NCBI GenBank assembly: GCA_002347815.1
Contig: DDXV01000023.1
Coordinates: forward strand, 1 to 30,909
Reading direction: 5' to 3'
Length of the DNA stretch: 30,909 bases
Source of the DNA: Syntrophaceae bacterium UBA2251
GTDB taxonomy: Bacteria > Desulfobacterota > Syntrophia > Syntrophales > UBA2251
Below, one piece after another: positions 15,471-23,409 of the stretch (the first letter of the stretch is position 1; every line of letters starts with the position of its first letter). The notes below the pieces were generated by a model. The model did no database searches. It was not told where the DNA came from and worked only from the letters and a program-made list of their open reading frames with translations. A program made the translations under genes and the position numbers.

Positions 15471-15740
15471 TCATTTGGTCGATTCCTGGTAGGCCCGGTA
15501 GCACGCCTCGCTGCAGAAGTACAGGGTGCGGTCCCCGATGCGTTTCTCGAGGGCGCGGCTCACGGGAACGTACATGTGACACTGGGGATCCTCGACCAGA
15601 TCTTCGCCGCGAACCTGTTTTGATCGCTCGTCGCCCTGGATCGGCTTCTTCTTTTCGTCGGAGAGAAAAAGCCGTCGAACCCCCTGGCAAAGAAAATAGA
15701 GGATGAGAATGATAACAATCAATCTCAAAAGATTAAACAT
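15471..15740 (-). CDS. Small membrane protein with YHS-like metal-binding tail (PP0621-like)
   Basis: The ATG at 15740 gives 89 residues, whereas longer upstream extensions run through folK and look like chance. Residues 4-18 form one hydrophobic helix (LLRLIVIILILYFLC), probably a membrane anchor. After a charged linker comes DPQCHMYVP with Cys54, then YFCSEACYRAY with Cys76 and Cys80. This pattern resembles the YHS domain and PP0621-type proteins, which are likely to bind a metal through these cysteines. The gene begins 8 bases before the folK stop, so translation is probably coupled. A purine-rich GAGGGG lies about 14 bases upstream. Function is unknown. A role in metal handling at the membrane is a guess. 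Confidence 0.75.
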   Translation of the reverse strand: MFNLLRLIVIILILYFLCQGVRRLFLSDEKKKPIQGDERSKQVRGEDLVEDPQCHMYVPVSRALEKRIGDRTLYFCSEACYRAYQESTK

Positions 15741-16266
15741 TTTTTTCAGTCCCCTCGTGTGTCTCCCCTTCCCCAATCCTTTCCACCCGGCCCGAATCCC
15801 GGCAGCGCGAGAGCAGTCCCCGCATGGAAACGCCGAAGGCGGGGTGCAGGACATAGCCGGCAATTTCGTTCATGGGAACGAGCACGAAACGCCGCTCGTG
15901 CAATCTCGGGTGCGGGACGACCAGTTCGGCCTCGGCGGCGACCTCCTGTCCGTAGAGCAGTAAATCCAGATCGATGACCCGTGGCTCCGCGGACCGCCCG
16001 GAGCGGCGGCGTCCCATCTCCCGCTCGATCGCCGTCAGTTCCGACAGCAGCCCGAGCGGCGACAATGTCGTGCGGAGCTCGGCGACTGTGTTGACGAACC
16101 ACGGCTGATCCGGATCGCCGATCGGCTCGGTACGGTAAAAGGAGGCCGTCCGCAGCGGGGCGATTCCTTCGCGTTCCCCCACGCGCCGGAGGGCATCCCG
16201 GCACTGTTCCTCCGGTCGCCCGAGATTCGCGCCCACCCCGATGAAGCTGATGATTCCCGGACGCAT
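15733..16266 (-). CDS. folK: 2-amino-4-hydroxy-6-hydroxymethyldihydropteridine pyrophosphokinase (HPPK)
   Basis: The 177-residue product has FIGVGANLG at the N-terminus, FYRTEPIGDPDQPWFVN in the middle and the HPPK signature RVIDLDLLLYG with the conserved acidic residues that bind magnesium. HPRLHERRFVLVPMNEIA also matches. The enzyme transfers pyrophosphate from ATP to the pterin in folate biosynthesis in the cytoplasm. It follows dapB after 15 bases and its end overlaps the small YHS-like gene by 8 bases. The extra C-terminal tail after VSMRGLL is not conserved and shows no clear motif. Length and motifs fit a functional enzyme. Confidence 0.93.
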   Translation of the reverse strand: MRPGIISFIGVGANLGRPEEQCRDALRRVGEREGIAPLRTASFYRTEPIGDPDQPWFVNTVAELRTTLSPLGLLSELTAIEREMGRRRSGRSAEPRVIDLDLLLYGQEVAAEAELVVPHPRLHERRFVLVPMNEIAGYVLHPAFGVSMRGLLSRCRDSGRVERIGEGETHEGTEKNV

Positions 16267-16281
16267 GCTCGGCCTGACGTC

Positions 16282-17097
16282 CTATTTCCTTTCACGCAGG
16301 CCGAGGACATCCTGCATGTCATACAGCCCGTTGGGTTGTCCGACGACCCACTTCGCGGCCCGGATGGCGCCTCGAGCGAAATTGTCCCGACTGTGGGCCC
16401 GGTGTGTGAATTCCAGTCTCTCCCCCGCGCCGCCGAACAGAACGGTGTGTTCGCCGATGATGTCGCCGGCGCGAAGGGTCTGAATGCCGATTTCCTTCTG
16501 GGTCCGCGCCCCGATCATGCCCTCGCGGTGATAGACGGCCGCTTTTCCCAGGTCGCGGTTCAGGGCCTCGGCGATGACCTGCGCCATTTTCATGGCCGTG
16601 CCGCTGGGCGCGTCCTTCTTCTGGTTGTGGTGCGCCTCGACGATCTCGACATCGTAATCATCTCCCAGGATCCGGGCGACCTCCTGGAGAACCTTGAAGA
16701 GGATGTTGACGCCCACGCTCATGTTCGGCGCCAACACGCAACGGACATCCTTTGCCAGTTTGCGGATCTCCTGAAGCTCGGCGTCGCTGAACCCGGTCGT
16801 TCCGATCACGATGGCCCGACCATGCTGCGCGGCGAGCTTCACATGGGCAAGCGAGGCGGCATGATGGGTGAAATCGATGATCACATCGCCTTTGTCGATA
16901 TACGCGGACAGATCGTCATGGACGATCACGCCGGGCTTGCCGACGCCCTGGACTTCTCCGGCTTTGCGACCGACGAGCGGGTGACCCTTCACCTCGACCG
17001 CGCCTGACAGCTCGATCCCGTCCGTCTGGTCGATGAGGCTGATGATCCGCCCCCCCATCCGTCCTCCCGCCGCCGTTACAATGGCCTTGACTCCCAT
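16282..17097 (-). CDS. dapB: 4-hydroxy-tetrahydrodipicolinate reductase
   Basis: The 271-residue product has an N-terminal nucleotide-binding loop (AAGGRMG, 9-15), VIIDFTHHAA, GTTGF (99-103) and the DapB signature EAHHNQKKDAPSGTA (154-168), which contains the catalytic and substrate-binding His and Lys residues. It reduces hydroxy-tetrahydrodipicolinate with NAD(P)H in the DAP/lysine pathway, which supplies both lysine and cell-wall diaminopimelate. It follows dapA across an 87-base spacer that contains a strong hairpin. GGAGGG precedes its ATG by about 7 bases. The loop reads AAGGRMG rather than the more usual GAxGRMG, a mild variation. Confidence 0.95.
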   Translation of the reverse strand: MGVKAIVTAAGGRMGGRIISLIDQTDGIELSGAVEVKGHPLVGRKAGEVQGVGKPGVIVHDDLSAYIDKGDVIIDFTHHAASLAHVKLAAQHGRAIVIGTTGFSDAELQEIRKLAKDVRCVLAPNMSVGVNILFKVLQEVARILGDDYDVEIVEAHHNQKKDAPSGTAMKMAQVIAEALNRDLGKAAVYHREGMIGARTQKEIGIQTLRAGDIIGEHTVLFGGAGERLEFTHRAHSRDNFARGAIRAAKWVVGQPNGLYDMQDVLGLRERK

Positions 17098-17124
17098 GAC
17101 CTGCCCTCCGGATGAGAAAATGGA

Positions 17125-17176
17125 CCGGGCTCCCGCCGTGGGGGATGACGTCCGCCCCTCTCTCCACGGCGGCCCG
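17125..17176 (-). other. Strong hairpin between dapA and dapB
   Basis: CCGCCGTGG (plus-strand 17133-17141) and CCACGGCGG (17164-17172) are a perfect 9-bp inverted repeat with a 22-base loop. CGGG and CCCG just outside extend it through a bulge. On the minus strand it begins 9 bases after the dapA stop and precedes the dapB ribosome binding site by about 24 bases, with TTTT in between. It could be an mRNA-stabilising, processing or attenuating element. The T-run is too short for a confident terminator. Confidence 0.55.
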
Positions 17177-17184
17177 AACGCCTC

Positions 17185-18060
17185 CTATGAAATCAAACCA
17201 TAGGCCTTCATGACGCCCCGGAGTTTCTCCAGATTCGCGTCCGAGAGCCGACTCAGGGGCAGCCGGACTTCGTCGTCTATCCTGCCCATCAGTTTCAAGG
17301 CCGCCTTGACGGGGACCGGGTTGGTCTCGACGAAGAGCGCGTCGATCAGCGGGGTGAGCTTGTGATGCAGGGCCCTCGCCTGGGCCATGTCTCCCGCGGC
17401 GGCCGCATCCACGAGCGCCGCCATGTGGGCCGGCGCGACGTTCGACGCGACCGAGATGACCCCCTTGCCCCCGATGGCCATGAGCGGCAGGGTGAAGAAG
17501 TCGTCCCCCGACAGGACCGCAAACCCCTCCCCGCAGAGCCGTACGATGTCGCTCATCTGCTTCAGGGAGCCGGAGGCCTCCTTGATGCCCACGATGTTGG
17601 GGATCCTGGCCAGACGCGCCACCGTTTCCGGCATCATGTTGACCCCGGTGCGTCCCGGAATGTTATAGGGGATGATGGGAATCGGCACGGCCTCCGCGAT
17701 CGCCTTGAAGTGCTGGTAGAGGCCCTCGGGACCGGGGCGGTTGTAATACGGGCAGACCATCAGGGCGCCGTCCGCGCCGCATTCATGGGCATGCCGGGTG
17801 AGTCGCAGCGCCTCGCGGGTGCTGTTGGACCCCGTGCCCGCGATGACGGGGACGCGCTTCTTCACCGCATCGATGGTGATCTCGATCACGCGGTCGTGCT
17901 CTTCGTGGGATAGTGTCGCCGACTCGCCGGTCGTCCCGCATGGGACGATGCCATCCGTCCCGCCCGCGATCTGGAATTCGATGAGTTCCCTCAGCCTCTC
18001 TTCGTCGACCTGACCGTTGCGGAACGGCGTGACGATGGCGACGATCGCTCCCTGAAACAT
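17185..18060 (-). CDS. dapA: 4-hydroxy-tetrahydrodipicolinate synthase
   Basis: The ATG at 18060 is chosen because GGAGG lies 4 bases upstream and the protein then starts MFQGAIVAIVTPF as in the family. An in-frame ATG 27 codons earlier overlaps the lysA stop but adds sequence unlike the family. The 291-residue product has CGTTGE (41-46), YNIPGRTGV with catalytic Tyr132, and the Schiff-base lysine in GIKEASG at Lys160. It condenses pyruvate with aspartate semialdehyde, the first step specific to DAP and lysine, and is normally inhibited by lysine. It sits between lysA and dapB in the minus-strand run. Confidence 0.95.
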   Translation of the reverse strand: MFQGAIVAIVTPFRNGQVDEERLRELIEFQIAGGTDGIVPCGTTGESATLSHEEHDRVIEITIDAVKKRVPVIAGTGSNSTREALRLTRHAHECGADGALMVCPYYNRPGPEGLYQHFKAIAEAVPIPIIPYNIPGRTGVNMMPETVARLARIPNIVGIKEASGSLKQMSDIVRLCGEGFAVLSGDDFFTLPLMAIGGKGVISVASNVAPAHMAALVDAAAAGDMAQARALHHKLTPLIDALFVETNPVPVKAALKLMGRIDDEVRLPLSRLSDANLEKLRGVMKAYGLIS

Positions 18061-18140
18061 AACGCCTCCTTCAAGATTCTTGATCCAACCCGTTTTCTTT
18101 GAATTTCGCGGTGCCCGTCTTTCGCCCCATCCTATGTCCA

Positions 18141-19403
18141 TCAGCCCCCGATCAACCTCTCCGGAATCGTCTCGCCGGTGATCAGGTCTTCGTACTGCTC
18201 GCGTTTCCGGATGACGGCATATTCGCTCCCCCGGACCAGGACCTCCGGGACGCGCGGACGGGAGTTGTAATTCGACGCCATCGCGAAGCCATAAGCCCCC
18301 GCGCTCATCACGGCCAGCAGTTCGCCCCGCTTCATGTCCGGAAGCGACCGCCCCTTCGCCAGATAGTCGCCGGACTCACAGATCGGGCCGACAACGTCAT
18401 AAACGCGTTCCTCACGACCTTCTCCGACGACGGGCAGGAGCTGGTGGTAAGCCTGATAGAGGCTCGGGCGGACAAGATCGTTCATACCGGCGTCGACGAT
18501 CAGGAAGCGCTTATCCTCCGTCTCCTTGGTATAGAGGACGCGGGTCACCAGAATGCCCGCATTGCCGACGATCACGCGACCCGGCTCGAAGATGAAGGTG
18601 CAGTCCATCTCCCGGGAGGCTTCGAGCAGCGCCCGGGCATACTCCGTCGGATGCGGAGGGGTTTCCCGGTCGTACGTAATGCCCAAACCGCCGCCCAGAT
18701 CGAGGTAGCCGATCGCGATCCCCTCTTCCCGGAGCAGCACGATCAACCGCTTGATCCGCTCCAGGGCCTCCACGAAGGGAGATATTTTCGTGACCTGGGA
18801 TCCGATATGGCAGCTTACGCCCTTGATGTCAAGGCTGGAGAGACGCTTTGCCCGGCGGTACGCCTCCAGCGAACGGGGGACATCGATCCCGAATTTGTTC
18901 TCCTTGAGCCCCGTGGAGATGTGCGGGTGGGTCTCCGGATCGACGTCCGGGTTGACCCGGAGCGCGATACCGGCCCGCTTTCCTATTCGTGCGGCCGTTT
19001 CGTCGATCAATTCGAGTTCCTGCGGGGATTCTACGTTGAACATCAGGATGCCCTCGCGGAGCGCGTACTCGATTTCATCGATTCGCTTCCCCACCCCAGA
19101 ATAGACGATCTTGGCGGGGGGAATGCCCGCCTTGACGGCGCGGTACAGCTCCCCGCCCGATACGATGTCCGCCCCGCCCCCGGCCCGGGCAAAAATGCCG
19201 AGAAGGGCAATATTCGAGTTCGCCTTGACGGCGTAGCAGATTAGATGCGGCACGCCGGCGAAGGCCTCGTCGAAAACCTGAAAATGCCGGGTCAGCGTGC
19301 GGTAACTGTAGAGGTAAAACGGGGTGCCGACCGCTTCGGCGATCGTCTCCACCGGCGTCTCCTCGCAAAAGAGGCGATCCTGCCTGAACTGGAAGTCATT
19401 CAT
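18141..19403 (-). CDS. lysA: Diaminopimelate decarboxylase
   Basis: The 420-residue product is a fold-type III PLP enzyme. The PLP lysine is in CYAVKAN (Lys60), the glycine-rich phosphate loop is in LGGGLGI, EPGRVIVG contacts the cofactor, and PICESGD carries the active-site cysteine. It decarboxylates meso-diaminopimelate to lysine, the last step of the pathway. It follows the LptM-like lipoprotein, whose TGA is part of TGAGGG, giving a GAGGG ribosome binding site 7 bases before the lysA ATG. This order fits a DAP/lysine operon. No change in a key residue was seen. Confidence 0.95.
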   Translation of the reverse strand: MNDFQFRQDRLFCEETPVETIAEAVGTPFYLYSYRTLTRHFQVFDEAFAGVPHLICYAVKANSNIALLGIFARAGGGADIVSGGELYRAVKAGIPPAKIVYSGVGKRIDEIEYALREGILMFNVESPQELELIDETAARIGKRAGIALRVNPDVDPETHPHISTGLKENKFGIDVPRSLEAYRRAKRLSSLDIKGVSCHIGSQVTKISPFVEALERIKRLIVLLREEGIAIGYLDLGGGLGITYDRETPPHPTEYARALLEASREMDCTFIFEPGRVIVGNAGILVTRVLYTKETEDKRFLIVDAGMNDLVRPSLYQAYHQLLPVVGEGREERVYDVVGPICESGDYLAKGRSLPDMKRGELLAVMSAGAYGFAMASNYNSRPRVPEVLVRGSEYAVIRKREQYEDLITGETIPERLIGG

Positions 19404-19413
19404 GCCGCAGCCC

Positions 19414-19854
19414 TCAGTCCTTGATTCCGGCCTCCGCGCTCTCCTCGCCGCAAACGCCCTCCGGGCCGCAGGCGACGAGCCGATAGGTACAGGCGGCGCC
19501 CTCCTGGACGCTCCGGTCCGTGTAGGTTGCGGGCATCACACCGGCGTCATCGGGAATCAGTTCCGTCAGCAGCCGGTACTCCTTCGGGCAGCCGGGACAG
19601 GGGGCGGCCGCGACGTCGCTCCGCAGGATCCTGATCCTGACCACCCCGGCGCCGGGAGGCGCCCAACCGAGCCGGAATCCCTCCGGGGACCTCTCGACCG
19701 TCAGACCGCCGATGGCCGCGGGCTTTTCGACCCGGGCCGGCAGGGGATCCCCCTTCCGGCCGCAGGCCCACAGGACGGTGACGCAAAGGATCCCGACAAG
19801 GATCGCGAGTGTCCACCGGCGGGCGCCGTTTCGGTCAGGCCTTCGGTTCACGTT
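19414..19854 (-). CDS. LptM-like lipoprotein with an extra C-terminal domain
   Basis: A GTG start at 19854 gives 146 residues and a proper lipoprotein signal: a basic start (MNRRPDRNGARR), a hydrophobic core and the lipobox LWAC with Cys30. The ATG at 19893 would give a long, unlikely leader. After the cysteine comes GRKGDPLP, like the CG-x-KGPL motif of LptM (YifL), the small lipoprotein that helps LptD assembly in enterics and often lies near lysA. Here about 100 further residues follow, with a beta-rich, fibronectin-type-III-like look (LTVERSPEGFRLGWAPP) and two cysteine pairs (CPGC, and later single cysteines). The gene overlaps argH by 20 bases. It is probably anchored in the outer membrane. 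Its role here is inferred only. Confidence 0.72.
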   Translation of the reverse strand, partial: NVNRRPDRNGARRWTLAILVGILCVTVLWACGRKGDPLPARVEKPAAIGGLTVERSPEGFRLGWAPPGAGVVRIRILRSDVAAAPCPGCPKEYRLLTELIPDDAGVMPATYTDRSVQEGAACTYRLVACGPEGVCGEESAEAGIKD

Positions 19855-21235
19855 GACGTTCGATCTCCTCGATCCGCCGCCGGACCAGTTCACGGGCGGT
19901 GCCGCCGGCCGTCATGCGGGCGTCGACGGATGTTTCCACCGCCAGGGCGGCCCGGATGTCCTGGGTGAATTTCCGGTCGAACTTCCGCCATTCCTTCAGT
20001 GTCAGATCGTCGAAGGACTTGTCGTTCTCGAGGCAGTACCCGACGATCCGCCCGACGATCCGGTGGGCTTCCCGAAAGGGGATGCCCTTCCGCGTCAGGT
20101 ATTCCGCGACATCGGTCGCGACGGCAAAGCCCCTGGCCGCCTCCTTCAGCATCCGCTCCCGGTTGAAGCGGGTGTGATGGAGCATGGCGGTGAAGACGTC
20201 CAGACAGGCCTTGACGGTGTCCACCGTGTCGAAGAGCGGCTCCTTGTCCTCCTGGAGGTCCCGATTGTAGCTCATCGGGAGCCCTTTCATGAGGGTCAGG
20301 AGGGTGACCAGATGGCCGTAGACGCGTCCGGTCTTTCCCCGGACGAGCTCCGCGACGTCCGGATTCTTCTTCTGCGGCATGATGCTGCTGCCGGTCGTAT
20401 AGGCGTCGGCGATTTCGATAAAACCGAACTCCTCCGTGGACCAGAGGATCAGGTCCTCGCAGAATCGGCTCAGGTGCATCATGACGACGGAGGCCGTAAA
20501 AATGAACTCGGCCACGAAATCGCGATCGCCGACGGTATCCATGCTGTTTCTGGAAACGCCTTCGAAACCGAGCAGTTCGGCCGTGTAATGCCGGTCCAGA
20601 GGCAGGCCCGTCCCGGCCAGGGCCGCGGCGCCCAGGGGCAGGACATTCACCCGCTTCAGGGAATCGGCGAGCCGTTGACCGTCCCGGTCGAGCATTTCCC
20701 AGTACGCGAGCAGATAATGCGACAGCAGGACCGGCTGGGCCTTCTGGAGGTGTGTATAGCCGGGCATGACCGTGTCGAATTCCGCCTTCGCCAGGTCGAC
20801 GAGCGTGTCCTTGAGTGCGGCGATCCGGGCGAGTACCTCCCGGATCTCGTCCCGAAGGTAGAGCCGGATATCCAGGGCGATCTGGTCGTTGCGGCTGCGC
20901 CCGGTATGGACCTTGCCGCCGACGTCCCCGACCGCCCGGATCAGGGCCCGCTCGATGACCATGTGGATGTCCTCGTCACCGGTGCGGAAGGTGAACGTCT
21001 CCTCCTGAATGTCCTTGAGAATCTTCTTCAGGCCCGTGATGATGAGGGTGCCTTCTTTTTTCTTCAGGATCCCCTGCTTGACCAGCATGCGGGTGTGGGC
21101 GACGCTCCCCTCGATGTCGTAGCGGTACAGCCGCCGGTCATACTGGACCGAGGCGGTAAAGGCCTCGACCAGCCGGTCGGTGGGCTCCTTGAACCGGCCT
21201 CCCCAGAGCTTCTTCGTCTTGTTTATCGGTATCAT
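19835..21235 (-). CDS. argH: Argininosuccinate lyase
   Basis: The 466-residue product starts with KLWGGRF and has SRNDQIA, GYTHLQKAQP with His162 as a likely catalytic residue, and the fumarase/lyase signature GSSIMPQKKNPD with catalytic serine in 283-284. It cleaves argininosuccinate to arginine and fumarate, the last step of arginine biosynthesis, and forms a homotetramer. It follows argG by 34 bases and overlaps the lipoprotein gene at its 3' end. The upstream ribosome binding site is only weak. Length and motifs are typical. Confidence 0.95.
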   Translation of the reverse strand: MIPINKTKKLWGGRFKEPTDRLVEAFTASVQYDRRLYRYDIEGSVAHTRMLVKQGILKKKEGTLIITGLKKILKDIQEETFTFRTGDEDIHMVIERALIRAVGDVGGKVHTGRSRNDQIALDIRLYLRDEIREVLARIAALKDTLVDLAKAEFDTVMPGYTHLQKAQPVLLSHYLLAYWEMLDRDGQRLADSLKRVNVLPLGAAALAGTGLPLDRHYTAELLGFEGVSRNSMDTVGDRDFVAEFIFTASVVMMHLSRFCEDLILWSTEEFGFIEIADAYTTGSSIMPQKKNPDVAELVRGKTGRVYGHLVTLLTLMKGLPMSYNRDLQEDKEPLFDTVDTVKACLDVFTAMLHHTRFNRERMLKEAARGFAVATDVAEYLTRKGIPFREAHRIVGRIVGYCLENDKSFDDLTLKEWRKFDRKFTQDIRAALAVETSVDARMTAGGTARELVRRRIEEIERQREPKA

Positions 21236-21269
21236 GATCTGCCGCTCTTTCTGACGGATGACGGCTGCA

Positions 21270-22487
21270 TCAGGCGCTCCGGCCCTTGACCAGCGACCGG
21301 ATCCTCAGCCTCAGGGCATTGAGCCGGATGAAGCCGGTGGCGTCCATCTGGTTGTACACCTGGTCCCGGTCGAAGGTGGCAAAATCCTCCCGGTAGGTGG
21401 AGTAGGGAGACTTGCGGCCCACCACGATGCAGTTGCCCTTGTAAAGCTTCACGCGCACCGTTCCGGTCACGGTCTCCTGCGTCGCGTCGATGTACCGCCG
21501 CAGGGTCTCCATCTCCGGCGCGTACCAGAAGCCGTTGTAGGCGAGCTGCGCGTACTTGGGCGTCAGGGAGTCCCGCATCAGCATCACCTCGCGGTCCATC
21601 GTGATGGATTCGAGGGCGCGGTGCGCCGCCCAGAGGACGGTGCCGCCGGGGGTCTCGTAGACGCCCCGGGACTTCATCCCGACAAAGCGGTTTTCGACCA
21701 TGTCCACGCGGCCGATCCCGTTCGCCCCGGCCAGGTCGTTCAGCCGATCCAGGAGCGCGGCGGGCGTCATCGCGGCACCGTCCACAGCGACCGGATTCCC
21801 CTGCTCGAACGCGATCTCCACGTAGGTCGGCCGGTCCGGCGCCGCCTCCGGCGACACCGTCAGGACAAAGACGTCCTCCGGCGGTTCCTCCCAGGGATCC
21901 TCCAGGATGCCCCCCTCATGCGACATGTGCAGGAGGTTGCGGTCGGCGCTGTAAGGCTTTTCCTTCGACAGGGGCAGCGGAATTCCGTATTTGTCCGCAT
22001 AATCGATCATGTCGGGACGGGACCGGAACGTCCAGTGGGGATCCTTCCAGGAGGAAATGATACGGATGGCCGGATCCAGGGCTATGTAGGTCAGTTCGAA
22101 CCGAACCTGGTCGTTCCCCTTCCCGGTCGCGCCGTGACAGACGGCGTCGGCGCCTTCCGCGTGGGCGATTTCGATCTGGCGTTTGGCGATGAGCGGACGG
22201 GCAAGCGATGTTCCCAGCAGGTAGGTCCCCTCGTAGATGGCGTTGGCCCGCAGGGCGGGGAACACGAAATCCCGGACGAATTCCTCCCGCAGATCCTCGA
22301 TGTAGCACTTGCTCGCCCCGGTATTGATCGCCTTGGCCTCGAGCCCGTCGAGTTCCTCCTTCTGACCGACGTCGGCGGCGAAACAGACGACCTCGCACCC
22401 GTAGGTCTCGATCAGCCACCGGACGATGACGGACGTATCCAGTCCCCCGGAATAGGCAAGAACGACTTTCTTAATATTATCGGACAT
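21270..22487 (-). CDS. argG: Argininosuccinate synthase
   Basis: The ATG at 22487 is used because GGGAGG is 8 bases upstream. An earlier ATG at 22517 lacks one. The 405-residue product begins with the ATP pyrophosphatase loop AYSGGLDTS (11-19) and contains GATGKGNDQVRFE and the expected C-terminal synthase domain. It joins citrulline and aspartate with ATP to form argininosuccinate. The gene follows argF by 13 bases and precedes argH by 34 bases, consistent with one arginine operon. Confidence 0.96.
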   Translation of the reverse strand: MSDNIKKVVLAYSGGLDTSVIVRWLIETYGCEVVCFAADVGQKEELDGLEAKAINTGASKCYIEDLREEFVRDFVFPALRANAIYEGTYLLGTSLARPLIAKRQIEIAHAEGADAVCHGATGKGNDQVRFELTYIALDPAIRIISSWKDPHWTFRSRPDMIDYADKYGIPLPLSKEKPYSADRNLLHMSHEGGILEDPWEEPPEDVFVLTVSPEAAPDRPTYVEIAFEQGNPVAVDGAAMTPAALLDRLNDLAGANGIGRVDMVENRFVGMKSRGVYETPGGTVLWAAHRALESITMDREVMLMRDSLTPKYAQLAYNGFWYAPEMETLRRYIDATQETVTGTVRVKLYKGNCIVVGRKSPYSTYREDFATFDRDQVYNQMDATGFIRLNALRLRIRSLVKGRSA

Positions 22488-22500
22488 TACAAAACCTCCC

Positions 22501-23409
22501 CTAAAGTAGTATCTCAAGAATGGCCTTCTGGACGTGCAGACGATTTTCCGCCTGATCGACGACGATGGACCGGGGGCCGTCGAGGACCTCCGCCGTGATC
22601 TCTTCGCCGCGATGCGCAGGCAGGCAGTGCATGACGAGGGCGTCCTTCCGGGCGTGTTTGAGCAGCTTTTCGTTGACCTGATACCCCTGAAAACGATCGA
22701 CCCGCTCCTCCTGTTCGTGCTCCTGCCCCATGCTTGCCCAGACGTCGGTGTAGACGATGTCGGCGCCCTTGACCGCCTCCTCGGGACGGTCCGTCAGGAG
22801 GATGTCGGCGTTACTGTTTTTCAGTGCCCGGGACAGGATCCTCCGGTCCGGGCGATAGCCCTCCGGACAGGCCAGGGCCAGGCGGATCGGGAGCCGGACC
22901 GCCGCATTGATCCAGGAGTTGGCGATGTTGTTTCCGTCGCCGATGTAGGCGATCGTCTTTCCCTCGTAGGCGCCCCTTTTCTCCATGATCGTGAACAGAT
23001 CGCTCAGGATCTGGCAGGGGTGGAGGAGGTCGGTCAGGCCGTTGATGACGGGAATGGTCGCATGACGCGCGAACTCCTCGACGGCTTTCTGGGAAAAGGT
23101 CCGGATCATGATCCCGTCGAGATAGCGGGACATGATGCGGGCCGAATCCATGATATTCTCGCCCCGCCCGAGCTGGGTGTCGCGGCTGTTCAGAAACAGG
23201 GCGATCCCGCCCAGCTGGTACATCCCGACCTCGAAGGAGATCCGCGTCCGGGTCGACGATTTGTCGAAGATCATCCCCAGCGTTTTCCCCCGGAGGGGCT
23301 GGTAGAACCGCCCCTCTTCGTGAATGCGCTTCTGGCGCCGGGCCTTTTCGAAAATGCATTCAAAGTCGTTTTTGGTCAGATCGAGCTCGCTCAAAAGATC
23401 CTTTTTCAT
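22501..23409 (-). CDS. argF: Ornithine carbamoyltransferase
   Basis: The 302-residue product has the carbamoyl-phosphate motif SSTRTR (51-56), HPCQ (130-133) for the second part of the site, and HCLPAHRGEEI for ornithine binding. It makes citrulline from ornithine and carbamoyl phosphate. Its ATG overlaps the stop of argD as ATGA, so translation is probably coupled. The catabolic form is less likely given the surrounding biosynthetic genes. A ribosome binding site would lie inside argD. Confidence 0.96.
   Translation of the reverse strand: MKKDLLSELDLTKNDFECIFEKARRQKRIHEEGRFYQPLRGKTLGMIFDKSSTRTRISFEVGMYQLGGIALFLNSRDTQLGRGENIMDSARIMSRYLDGIMIRTFSQKAVEEFARHATIPVINGLTDLLHPCQILSDLFTIMEKRGAYEGKTIAYIGDGNNIANSWINAAVRLPIRLALACPEGYRPDRRILSRALKNSNADILLTDRPEEAVKGADIVYTDVWASMGQEHEQEERVDRFQGYQVNEKLLKHARKDALVMHCLPAHRGEEITAEVLDGPRSIVVDQAENRLHVQKAILEILL

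Noticed and set aside
13334..15706. A 790-codon open frame on the plus strand opposite the hydrolase, pgsA and transaldolase-like genes
   Set aside because: It runs antisense to three well-supported genes and has no recognisable domain. Long open antisense frames are expected in GC-rich coding DNA with few stop codons.
18061..18140. Possible lysine riboswitch upstream of dapA
   Set aside because: The spacer is only 80 bases and lacks the length and stems of the lysine riboswitch.
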